From assembly GCA_016841965.1 (NCBI GenBank), contig JAEANN010000047.1, positions 1 to 64,000 of the forward strand: a stretch of DNA of 64,000 bases, given 5' to 3'. A model generated the notes under the pieces. That model was not told the origin of the DNA. It did not search any database and was given only the letters and a program-made list of their open reading frames with translations. Both the position numbers and the translations under genes were made by a program. The DNA is from Candidatus Roseilinea mizusawaensis (lineage in GTDB: Bacteria; Chloroflexota; Anaerolineae; J036; Brachytrichaceae). How positions within the stretch are numbered: the stretch's first letter is position 1; the number at the start of each line of letters is the position of its first letter. Below, one piece after another: positions 1-8,587 of this stretch.

Positions 1-43
1 TGTGCGATGTCGGGGCAACCATGAATCCAGGCAAGCCGGCCGG

Positions 44-778
44 CTACCACTCGAAGCTCTGCACGACGATGACGCCCTGCTCGGCAGCGCGCTGCACAAA
101 CGATGGCCGAGCAAAGTGCGTGATGAGCAGCGGGACGATCTCCAGGCCGGGATGGGACTGGCGCACCACCTGTACTTTGCGGGCAAGTTGCGCCAGCGTC
201 TCGCTCTCTTCCTGGCGATTCGAGCGCCGTTCGTCCAGTTGCAGTTTGGTTTCGCCCACGATTAAAAGCTCCTGGCCGTTGCGACGCGCTTTGCCGAAGA
301 TGTTGATCTCTTCGCCGGCTATCTCGGTGCGCACCAGCCGATCGGTCACTTGCAAGTTGTGTTGTCGCAGCAGAAAGGCCGGCAGCATGCGATACGCCTC
401 GTTCTCCAGCGCATACCCGACACTGCGAGACAACCCGCCCAGATCAGCCCGCACTTGAGTCAGCCCCCGCGCAAACAGTTTCATCTCCTGGGCAAGCTCA
501 TCCATGCGCATGGCCAACATATTCATGTGCTGCTCGGTGCGCTGCTGCGCCTGCGCCAGCTCCTCCATGCGCATGGCTAACGTGTCCACGCGCTGCTCGG
601 TGCGCTGCTGCGCTTGCGCGAGTTGAGCGACAATGGCCTTCAGCTCATTGAAGTCACCGGTCTTGACCAAGCTGTTATAGGCGTCCGTAATCACCTCCGC
701 CAGCACTTCGGCTTGCTGGGGAGGGAAATAGCGCTTTAGTTTTTGCTCAGCCCGCTCCTGCTGCGATTCGACCTGCAT
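44..778 (-). CDS. Coiled-coil DUF3782-like protein with putative PD-(D/E)XK nuclease-like C-terminus
   Basis: ORF 244 aa; heptad repeats LAQAQQRTEQRVDTLAMRMEE; C-terminal INIFGKARRNGQELLIVGETKLQ; paralogous in layout to the ORF at 21275-22051. Confidence 0.7.
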   Translation of the reverse strand: MQVESQQERAEQKLKRYFPPQQAEVLAEVITDAYNSLVKTGDFNELKAIVAQLAQAQQRTEQRVDTLAMRMEELAQAQQRTEQHMNMLAMRMDELAQEMKLFARGLTQVRADLGGLSRSVGYALENEAYRMLPAFLLRQHNLQVTDRLVRTEIAGEEINIFGKARRNGQELLIVGETKLQLDERRSNRQEESETLAQLARKVQVVRQSHPGLEIVPLLITHFARPSFVQRAAEQGVIVVQSFEW

Positions 779-885
779 GATCTCATTCTACAGCATTGAT
801 AACTGCGCGGTATACTGCTGGCCGGCCTGAATCTGGCCGCACGATCTGAAAATGCCTATTGCACATCCCAGGAGACTGAGCCAGC

Positions 886-2061
886 TTGATTTCTAACACT
901 TACGCCACGTCCACCCCTCATGGCGGGGCGCTGGTCGATCGCGTGTTGCAGGGGAACGCCCGGCGCGACGCGCAGCAGCGCGCGCAAACACTGGCGCGCA
1001 TACCTCTGTCGCCGGTGAATCTGTCCGACCTGGAACTGATTGCCATTGGCGCATACTCACCGCTCAGCGGCTTCATGAACCAGGGCGATTACGTGTCCGT
1101 CGTGCGAGAGATGCGCCTGACCAATGGTCTGGTCTGGTCGATTCCGATCACGCTGGCCGTCACGGCCGAGGTGGCCAACGGCATCCGCGAGGGCCAGGAA
1201 GTGGCCTTGTGCGAAGGCGAGCGACCGCTCGCTGTGATGACCGTCACCGAGAAATACGGCTACGACAAGGAGGAAGAGGCCGGCCAGGTCTATCGCACCA
1301 CCGACGCGGCGCATCCCGGCGTCGCCCGGCTGTATCGTCAAGGCGATGTGTTGCTGGGTGGCAACATCTGGCTGTGCGATCGCCCCTCTGCCATGGACAC
1401 CGAGTTTCCCGACCTGCGTCTGACGCCTGCGCAGGCCCGCCAGGCATTTGCAGAGCGTGGTTGGCGGCGCGTCGTCGGCTTTCAGACCCGCAACCCTATC
1501 CATCGCGCCCACGAGTACATCCAGAAAGTGGCGATGGAAATCACAGACGGGCTGTTGCTGCATCCGCTGGTGGGCGAGACGAAAAGCGACGATATCCCAG
1601 CCGACGTGCGCATGGAGAGCTATCAGGCGCTGCTGCGCGAATACTACCCGGCCAATCGCGTCGTGCTCAGCGTGTTCCCGGCTGCCATGCGCTACGCCGG
1701 CCCGCGTGAAGCCATTTTCCACGCCATCTGCCGCAAAAACTACGGGTGCACGCACTTCATCGTCGGGCGCGACCATGCCGGCGTCGGCAACTACTACGGC
1801 ACCTATGACGCACAGCGCATCTTCGACGAATTCAAGCCCGAAGACATCGGCCTGACGCCGCTGTTCTTCGAGCACACGTTCTACTGCCGCAAGTGCGGCG
1901 CCATCGTCAGCGCCAAGACCTGCCCCCACGGCAAGGAAGACTGGCTGATCTTGAGCGGCACACAAGTACGCCAGATGCTCGAGCGGGGCGAACCACTTCC
2001 CGAAGAGTTCACGCGCCCCGTCGTCGCACAAGTTTTGATAGACGGCCTGCGCCGCAAATGA
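886..2061 (+). CDS. sat: Sulfate adenylyltransferase
   Basis: 391 aa ORF, TTG start after AGGAGA; motifs [44 protein letters not shown]. Confidence 0.97.
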   Translation: MISNTYATSTPHGGALVDRVLQGNARRDAQQRAQTLARIPLSPVNLSDLELIAIGAYSPLSGFMNQGDYVSVVREMRLTNGLVWSIPITLAVTAEVANGIREGQEVALCEGERPLAVMTVTEKYGYDKEEEAGQVYRTTDAAHPGVARLYRQGDVLLGGNIWLCDRPSAMDTEFPDLRLTPAQARQAFAERGWRRVVGFQTRNPIHRAHEYIQKVAMEITDGLLLHPLVGETKSDDIPADVRMESYQALLREYYPANRVVLSVFPAAMRYAGPREAIFHAICRKNYGCTHFIVGRDHAGVGNYYGTYDAQRIFDEFKPEDIGLTPLFFEHTFYCRKCGAIVSAKTCPHGKEDWLILSGTQVRQMLERGEPLPEEFTRPVVAQVLIDGLRRK

Positions 2062-2099
2062 CCAACCCTGTTTTGTCGACTGTGTACTGACTACTCCCC

Positions 2100-2630
2100 A
2101 TGGAACACAAAGGCTTTACCATTTGGTTCACCGGGCTATCCGGCGCCGGCAAATCCACGCTGGCCAATCTCATCGCCGAGGACTTGCGCGCGCGCGGCAT
2201 GAAAGTTGAGGTGCTGGACGGCGACGTGGTGCGCACCAACCTGAGCAAAGGACTGGGATTCTCGAAAGAAGATCGCGACACCAATATCCGGCGTATTGGC
2301 TGGGTGTGCGAAGTGCTCAGCCGCAACGGCGTTGTCGCCATCGCAGCAGCCATCTCCCCCTACCGCGAAGTCCGCGACGAAGTGCGCAGCAAGATCGGCG
2401 ACTTTGTCGAAATCTATGTCGAAGCGCCAATTGATGTCTTGGCCGCGCGCGACGTGAAGGGCCTGTACAAGAAGGCGCTGGCCGGCGAGATCAAGAACTT
2501 CACCGGCGTGTCCGACCCTTACGAACCGCCACTCAACCCCGAGATCGTGTGCAACTCGGCCACGGAAACAGTTGAGCAAAGCCGGGCGAAGATCATGTCC
2601 CGGCTGGCCGAACTGGGCTACTTGGTCTGA
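2100..2630 (+). CDS. cysC: Adenylylsulfate kinase
   Basis: 176 aa; Walker [38 protein letters not shown]; directly after sat. Confidence 0.97.
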   Translation: MEHKGFTIWFTGLSGAGKSTLANLIAEDLRARGMKVEVLDGDVVRTNLSKGLGFSKEDRDTNIRRIGWVCEVLSRNGVVAIAAAISPYREVRDEVRSKIGDFVEIYVEAPIDVLAARDVKGLYKKALAGEIKNFTGVSDPYEPPLNPEIVCNSATETVEQSRAKIMSRLAELGYLV

Positions 2631-2716
2631 AACCCGCCACAAAGCAACAATGCGCCCCAAGGCGGCCGGCTTCACAGCCCGTCTTTGTGCGCTTCGATCG
2701 TTTGTGGTTCACCCCT

Positions 2717-3043
2717 TTATCTCTGACCGCCAAACAACTGGCTGGCCAGCGCATCGCCTTCTTGTGGCACGTAGATCACGCCAAACTGCGCCTCGTATTT
2801 CTCGATGTTCTCCTGCAAAGCGCGCAACAACAGCTTGGTGTGCATGGGCGTCATGACGATGCGCGCGCCGACTTTTGCTGTCGGCATATTCGGCAGCACG
2901 CGCGCAAAGTCAAAGATGAACTCTGACGGCGAATGCTGGATCACCACCAGGTTGGAGTAGATGGCGTCTAGCGTGGGTGGAAGCTCGATCTGCAACTGCG
3001 CGGGCTGGGGCGGCGGTTGAGGTTGTTTCGGTAGTTGGGTCAT
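2717..3043 (-). CDS. DUF3467 domain protein
   Basis: 108 aa; YSNLVVIQHSPSEFIFDFARVLPNMPTAKVGARIVMTPMHTKLLLRALQENI. Confidence 0.8.
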   Translation of the reverse strand: MTQLPKQPQPPPQPAQLQIELPPTLDAIYSNLVVIQHSPSEFIFDFARVLPNMPTAKVGARIVMTPMHTKLLLRALQENIEKYEAQFGVIYVPQEGDALASQLFGGQR

Positions 3044-3080
3044 GGCGCCATTCTATCAGGCAAAGCTATCAGGCAAAGCA

Positions 3081-3118
3081 ATGAAAAACATGTCGGCGGC
3101 AGATTGAGTCTGCCGCCG
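3081..3118 (-). terminator. Rho-independent terminator downstream of ssb
   Basis: Perfect 10-bp stem CGGCGGCAGA-TTGAG-TCTGCCGCCG (3094-3118), followed on the minus strand by ACATGTTTTTCATT. Confidence 0.75.
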
Positions 3119-3159
3119 AGTGGCATTGTTTTGCTGCGCAGGCTGGCCAGACAGGCCGG

Positions 3160-3582
3160 CTAGAAGGGGATATTCTCCTCATGCCCGCCGGCGCCTTCGA
3201 CGCTTACCTCGCCTTCGGTTGCGCCGGTGCCCTCACTCTTCGGACTGAGGAATCGAATGGTGTTTGCGATAACCTCGAAGCTGGCGCCGACCGTGCCGTC
3301 CTGGCGGGTATAGGTCTGTGGGCCGCCGGTCTTCGGGTCTGCGCGCAGCCGGCCCTCAACCAACACCATCTTGCCTTTGCTCAGATATTGGTTGACCGTT
3401 TCCGCTTGCTTGCCGAACACCGAGACACGCCACCAGGTCGTCTCACGCACCGGCTGCCCGTCTTTGCCCGTATAGGCCCGATCGGTTGCCATGCTGAAGG
3501 ATGTCACCGGATCACCATTTGGCATATAGCGCATTTCCGGGTCGCGCCCCAATCGTCCTACGAGAATCAGGTTTTGATACAT
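3160..3582 (-). CDS. ssb: Single-stranded DNA-binding protein
   Basis: 140 aa; MYQNLILVGRLGRDPEMRYMPNGDPVTSFSMATDR. Confidence 0.95.
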   Translation of the reverse strand: MYQNLILVGRLGRDPEMRYMPNGDPVTSFSMATDRAYTGKDGQPVRETTWWRVSVFGKQAETVNQYLSKGKMVLVEGRLRADPKTGGPQTYTRQDGTVGASFEVIANTIRFLSPKSEGTGATEGEVSVEGAGGHEENIPF

Positions 3583-3646
3583 GATGCCCTCCTAAAGTGT
3601 GATAGTGAGATTGAATCTTACACCCTAATTAGTCGCCGCGCTTTGA

Positions 3647-4252
3647 CTACGGCTGCACAACTCTGCGCAGATAGATGCCGGCGCCCCAGCCGGTGACGCC
3701 ATCTGAGGGATCACGCAACTGCCACCACGTGTAGCCGTCGGCCTCAGTCGGCCCGCCAACCACTTCGTACACGGATCCTTCTGGAAGACTTCGAATGCGC
3801 TCAGCCGAGCGAGTCGGCTCGCGGCGGAAATTCAGCCCATTTGGGCCGGTGTCCACAACCTTGACCTGCGCACCGACGAAGATGGGGTCATCGGATACCG
3901 CCGGCACAGTAGGTGTGGGCGGCGGCGGCGTCTCTGTCGGTGGGACGTAAGGGGTTGCCGTGGGAGGCACGAAATCGGTCGCCGTCGGCGTGACGATCTG
4001 TAGCGTAGCTGTGGGCGCCAGCGCCAAGGTGTTCAAGGCGGGACGATTGTTGTTGACAAAGGTGACCACCAGCAGACAGGCAAACCCGACCAGCACCAAG
4101 CTGGTCAGAGCAGGTATCCAGGCCGGCACATTCTGGCGGGGAGCGGGGCGTGGCTGGCGAGGCAGGCGAGTAAACGGCCGCAAGTCCTCTTCCCAATGGA
4201 TAGCATCATGATCGACACCGCCGCGCCGGCCGGGTGTTTTTTGAACTGACAT
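3647..4252 (-). CDS. Membrane-anchored SH3-like domain protein
   Basis: In-frame ATG at 4252 (MSVQKTPGRR); TM segment, Thr/Pro linker, SH3b-like GLNFRREPTRSAERIRSLPEGSVYEVV...YTWWQLRD. Confidence 0.8.
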   Translation of the reverse strand: MSVQKTPGRRGGVDHDAIHWEEDLRPFTRLPRQPRPAPRQNVPAWIPALTSLVLVGFACLLVVTFVNNNRPALNTLALAPTATLQIVTPTATDFVPPTATPYVPPTETPPPPTPTVPAVSDDPIFVGAQVKVVDTGPNGLNFRREPTRSAERIRSLPEGSVYEVVGGPTEADGYTWWQLRDPSDGVTGWGAGIYLRRVVQP

Positions 4253-4310
4253 GCGCTCTAGTGTAGCAGGTTGATCGGACAGCGACGCCTTGCCGTACGG
4301 CGACACTTGC

Positions 4311-4856
4311 TCAGGGAGCAGGGGTGACGGTCGAGACCAGGCGTGTGCTCTCGAAACGCACGTAGTAGAGGTATGTCGCTGCGCCGGCATCCTCATAGCC
4401 GGCCACGATGAACAGCGCCGTATGCCGGTCGCCATTACTCCTGGCGAATGTGCACAACAGGCCGCCCAGGCTGGCCGTCTGCGTGCACCCCGGCTGCTGC
4501 TTGGCATTCCAGCCGGCATCGGCCATGCGCTCGACTGTGTAAAACGATTGCACCGCCTCTGGCATGACAGCAACACGATGAATGACGAAATCAAAACTAT
4601 TGAGCTTGAGATTGCTGTCACGTGCCATATCACTGGCAGACGAATACAGCGCCAGCCTGAGCAACAGCGGCAGATCCAACTCGACCGCGTCGGCGCCGGC
4701 AAGCGGCGGCACATCCGGCCACAAGCGAGGCGTGCCAGCCTGTCCCTGACCGCGATGGACCGGCCGAGCCACACTTTCGACGGCGCGGCACGCGCCGGTT
4801 AGCGCCATCGAAACAACACACACGCCAATCAGCGCTTTGCGCAGAATTAAGTTCAC
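4311..4856 (-). CDS. Putative lipoprotein, paralog of the CDS at 28532-29035
   Basis: Lipobox-like ALTGAC; LWPDVPPL...VQSFYTVERMADAGWN shared with the 28532 ORF. Confidence 0.8.
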   Translation of the reverse strand: MNLILRKALIGVCVVSMALTGACRAVESVARPVHRGQGQAGTPRLWPDVPPLAGADAVELDLPLLLRLALYSSASDMARDSNLKLNSFDFVIHRVAVMPEAVQSFYTVERMADAGWNAKQQPGCTQTASLGGLLCTFARSNGDRHTALFIVAGYEDAGAATYLYYVRFESTRLVSTVTPAP

Positions 4857-5071
4857 GTCACGCCTCCCGTACGCCCATTATCGCCGCAGAAAGACAGCCG
4901 GCTTACCTGACGAATGCCCTACGATTTGTGTTTCGGCGCTCAACCGGCATAACGCCCGGTTGCGCAAAGAGCACATTCTGCTCATAATTCAGCCTGTCCG
5001 AGGGTAATCGCCCGATGCGCAATCAAAGGGCTTCGGCCCATGACTCATGACTTGAGGAGGTAAACACAACA

Positions 5072-6055
5072 ATGGCATCTGTCAAACGTATCGTTTCGCT
5101 GATCCCGCTGTTCGCCCTTCTGCTCGCCGGCTGTGCCACTGGCCCCACAGATATTGGCGAAGCCAATCGAGAGTTCATGATCGCCTTGCCTAGAATCGTG
5201 GTTGAGATCGACGCAGACGGCAACCCCTCGATTTCAGGCATTTCACCGCAGCTACTGGCGCTGGCCAACATGGACCCCAGCATGTTCGCGCTGCCAAAAG
5301 ACCTGGTGGACGCCATGATGGCCGGCGACATCCAGCACATCGAGATATTGCACAAGAATGATGGGCTGTTCCTCTTCGTCAATGCCAAGCCCCTACCCCA
5401 TATCGCCTGGACCAGCCAATCGATGAACACGCTCGGCAACACGATTGAATTGTTTGGGGTTTTGCCGACCGATCAGGCTCGTGTGGTGAAACTGATTCTG
5501 CCGCGCGTCCAAAATGTCGGGTTGAACATCGCTGTCAAATTCCCGCTGAAGAGTGGCGCCGCAGAGATCCCGCTGCGCGATGCAACAGCCAAGACCCAGT
5601 TGCCGCCGCCCAGCGCAGCTTCAGACGTGATCGCCCGGACACGCTTCATTTTGCGCTTCAACCAGGCCGGCGTAGGCTCCATCGCCGGCGTCTCCACCCG
5701 CGACCTCGAAGCCTTGTTTGGCAGTATAGGGTTCGATTTCCGCAGTCTTGAACTCGGCCCCGACACAATTGCTGCCTTACAAAGCCAAAATGTCCAGCAC
5801 ATTACGCTGCGCATCACGCTCGACGGCATTATCGTGTATGTAAACGGCGAGGCGCTGCCCAACATCGTGTGGAGCGAAGAGTATCTCAAGAACACAGCCG
5901 ATCTGGCCAATGCGTTCTTGACCGACCCGGCGCTCGCCAACGTGCGCGAAGTGGTCAGCACCATCGTGCCGAACATTCGCCGCGTGGATTCTGAACTCGT
6001 GATCCAATTCCCGGTCACGCAAGGCCAGCAAGCGATCCCGCTGCCGGGCAACTAA
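5072..6055 (+). CDS. Lipoprotein with internally duplicated ~135-aa domain
   Basis: 327 aa; lipobox LLAGC; two copies of IQHIEIL...LFVNAKPLPHIAW / VQHITLR...VYVNGEALPNIVW; RBS GAGGAGGT. Confidence 0.85.
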   Translation: MASVKRIVSLIPLFALLLAGCATGPTDIGEANREFMIALPRIVVEIDADGNPSISGISPQLLALANMDPSMFALPKDLVDAMMAGDIQHIEILHKNDGLFLFVNAKPLPHIAWTSQSMNTLGNTIELFGVLPTDQARVVKLILPRVQNVGLNIAVKFPLKSGAAEIPLRDATAKTQLPPPSAASDVIARTRFILRFNQAGVGSIAGVSTRDLEALFGSIGFDFRSLELGPDTIAALQSQNVQHITLRITLDGIIVYVNGEALPNIVWSEEYLKNTADLANAFLTDPALANVREVVSTIVPNIRRVDSELVIQFPVTQGQQAIPLPGN

Positions 6056-6185
6056 TCAGAACTTGTGGGGCGGATGGCGCCACTGTCCCCAATTCGGGGC
6101 AAGACGCTATAATCCGCGACGGTGGAGGGCCAGTCCCTTCAGCGTCGTGTGCCGACCCAACCTTTTTAGGAGGAGTTACGACGAC

Positions 6186-6602
6186 ATGAACGTTCCACAG
6201 AAAAACAGCATCCTGCGGATCGTGGCGACCGTTTACAAGGTGCTGGCCTGGGTGGTGCTGGCAGTTGGCGTAGTCTTCGGCCTGATCATGCTGGTGGCAG
6301 CCCAGCAAATGTTCGCCGGCATCTGGTTCGGCGGCATGAATCTGATCGGCTTGGTCATCATCGTGATCGGTCTGGTGAACTTTGCCTCGCTGTATATTAC
6401 CGGCGCCACTGCCGAAGCCGCCTCAGAAGCAGAATACGCTGCGCGCGTCAACCAAGATATGATCGAGCAACTGACGCGCATGCTGAAGGCGGCTGACAGC
6501 AAGCCGGCAGCAACGCCCGCGGCGCAGCCGGTGAACCTGCCCACCACGGCCCCGGCGCGCCCGGCGGAAGCACCCCCGTTGCCGCCCCCGCCCGCCAACT
6601 AA
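6186..6602 (+). CDS. Small membrane protein (two TM segments, Pro/Ala tail)
   Basis: ATG at 6186 with AGGAGG upstream; MNVPQKNSILRIVATVYKVLAWVVLAVG. Confidence 0.75.
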   Translation: MNVPQKNSILRIVATVYKVLAWVVLAVGVVFGLIMLVAAQQMFAGIWFGGMNLIGLVIIVIGLVNFASLYITGATAEAASEAEYAARVNQDMIEQLTRMLKAADSKPAATPAAQPVNLPTTAPARPAEAPPLPPPPAN

Positions 6603-6633
6603 GCCGGGTCGGCCACGTTTGCGCGCGCGCGCT

Positions 6634-6665
6634 TTCATTCAAGCGCGCTTTCATTCAAGCGCGTT
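6634..6665. repeat. 16-nt direct repeat GCGCGCTTTCATTCAA (x2 plus a degenerate third copy)
   Basis: gcgcgctttcattcaagcgcgctttcattcaagcgcgttgtcattcg visible. Confidence 0.7.
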
Positions 6666-6683
6666 GTCATTCGCACGAGTCTC

Positions 6684-6720
6684 AAGCCTCCTGCCAGATG
6701 CTGGCAGGAGGCTTTGTTGT
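6684..6720 (+). terminator. Intrinsic terminator between convergent genes
   Basis: Perfect 14-bp stem AAGCCTCCTGCCAG-ATG-CTGGCAGGAGGCTT followed by TGTTGT. Confidence 0.8.
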
Positions 6721-6733
6721 CAGCGCCCACCCA

Positions 6734-8578
6734 TCATGTGCGCCCGCTATGTGCGCCCGCCACTTGCGCCCGCACCAGCCGCGCATAGTATCCATCGGCT
6801 TTGGAGACCAGCGTCTGATGATTGCCGATCTCGACGATCTGGCCTTCACGCAGCACGATGATCTGATCCGCCTTGCGAATTGTGGATAGCCGGTGGGCAA
6901 TCACGATAGCGGTGCGCCCCGCCATCAGCCGTTCCAGCGCTTGCTGGATGAGCTGCTCCGTTTCAGTATCCACAGCCGAGGTCGCCTCGTCGAGGATCAG
7001 AATGGGCGTGTCGGCCAGGATGGCGCGCGCGATGGAGATGAGCTGGCGCTGACCGACGGAGAATTGCGCGCCGCGCTCGTGGGCCAGCGTGTTGTAGCCC
7101 TCGGGCAGTTTGTCAATGAACTCGTGGCAGTTAGCCAGTTTGGCAGCAGCGATGATTTCATCCATGCTTGCCGCCGGCCGGCCATAGCGGATGTTGTTTG
7201 CGATGGTGTCGGTGAAGATGAACGGCTCCTGAAGCACCACAGCAATCTGCTGTCGGCGCAACGATTCCTGCGTGACAGAGCGGATGTCCAGCCCATCGAT
7301 AAGAATGCGCCCCTGTGTCACATCGTAGAACCGGCTGATCAGGCTGGCGATGGTAGTCTTGCCGGAGCCGGTCTGGCCGACCAGCGCCGCCAGTTGGCCG
7401 GGCGCAATACGCAAGTTGATATCCTTCAGCGCCACGCGCGACCCGTCGTAGCTGAACCATACATGGTCGAATACGATCTCACCTTTCACCCGCGGCATGG
7501 CGATGGCATCGGGCGCGTCTGTGACGGCCGGTTGCGTGTCCAGCAACTCGAACACCTTCTCCGCAGAAGCCAGCGTCGCCTGAAGCACGATATAGGAATT
7601 CGTAAATGTGCTGATCGGCCCCCACAGCGCGTTGATATAGGCGGCAAAGGCCACCAGCGTGCCCACCGTTAGCGTCGATGTTGCACCGATCTGATGAGCC
7701 GCCACGTACAACACCGCCGCCAGCCCGAACGCGCGCGTCATTTCCACAATCGGCCCCAGCCACGCGCTGAGAGAAATCACCCTCATCCAGCGTTCGACCA
7801 CCTTGTGATTGGCGTCGATGAACTGTTGAAAGTTGACCTGTTGGCGCACAAAGGCCTGAATTACCCGCATGCCGGCGATATTCTCGGCCAGGAAGATATT
7901 GAACCGCGTGGCGTACTCGCGCACCGCCTCCCACCCGGCATGCATGCGCGGTCGCAGGTACATGGCTGCGCCAACCAGCGCCGGCAGCGTGAACAACGCC
8001 ACCACGGCCAGCCCAGCGTCGATCACCAGCATGAAAGCAATCACCACCACAGCCGACACGGCGTCGTGAAAGATAGAGGCCACCTGGTTGGTCAGAAAGT
8101 CGTTGAGCGTGGTCACGTCGCTCTGGAAGCGCGCCATGATCTTGCCGACCGGCCACGACTCGAAGAAATTGAACGATAGGCGCTGGATGTGATGAAACAA
8201 CTGACGGCGGAGGTCGAAAAGCACGCGCTGACTGATGCGCACGATAGACAAGGTGCGGATACCGAAGGCCGCGTAGTTGATCACATGCAGAATCACCGCG
8301 CTCAGCACGACCAGATAGAACTCCCCGTCAATGCGCTTTGCCGCAATGTACTGGTCGATCAACAGGCGGTCGATGAACGGGTATATTTGAGCGATGGCCA
8401 CGCACAGCATGTACAGACCAATCGTGCCGGCCATGCGCCACTTGTACGGGCCAAGATAGCGAAACAGTCGGCGCAATGTTTTCAGCACCGGCTGCGGCGG
8501 CGGCGCATCTGCTTCGGCTGTTCGACGCACCCGCCGAGTCATCCCTCGCAACATCGCTCCTCCCACAGACAGGGACAA
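6734..8578 (-). CDS. ABC exporter, permease-ATPase subunit 1
   Basis: 614 aa; ABC TM domain; Walker A GQTGSGKTT; signature FSVGQRQ; Walker B ILILDEATSAVD. Confidence 0.95.
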   Translation of the reverse strand: MSLSVGGAMLRGMTRRVRRTAEADAPPPQPVLKTLRRLFRYLGPYKWRMAGTIGLYMLCVAIAQIYPFIDRLLIDQYIAAKRIDGEFYLVVLSAVILHVINYAAFGIRTLSIVRISQRVLFDLRRQLFHHIQRLSFNFFESWPVGKIMARFQSDVTTLNDFLTNQVASIFHDAVSAVVVIAFMLVIDAGLAVVALFTLPALVGAAMYLRPRMHAGWEAVREYATRFNIFLAENIAGMRVIQAFVRQQVNFQQFIDANHKVVERWMRVISLSAWLGPIVEMTRAFGLAAVLYVAAHQIGATSTLTVGTLVAFAAYINALWGPISTFTNSYIVLQATLASAEKVFELLDTQPAVTDAPDAIAMPRVKGEIVFDHVWFSYDGSRVALKDINLRIAPGQLAALVGQTGSGKTTIASLISRFYDVTQGRILIDGLDIRSVTQESLRRQQIAVVLQEPFIFTDTIANNIRYGRPAASMDEIIAAAKLANCHEFIDKLPEGYNTLAHERGAQFSVGQRQLISIARAILADTPILILDEATSAVDTETEQLIQQALERLMAGRTAIVIAHRLSTIRKADQIIVLREGQIVEIGNHQTLVSKADGYYARLVRAQVAGAHSGRT

Positions 8579-8587
8579 GCCCTGCCG

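Noticed and set aside
1057-2031. 324-aa ORF antisense to sat
   Set aside because: Shadow ORF of a high-GC gene: no recognisable motifs, low-complexity composition, opposite a certain CDS.
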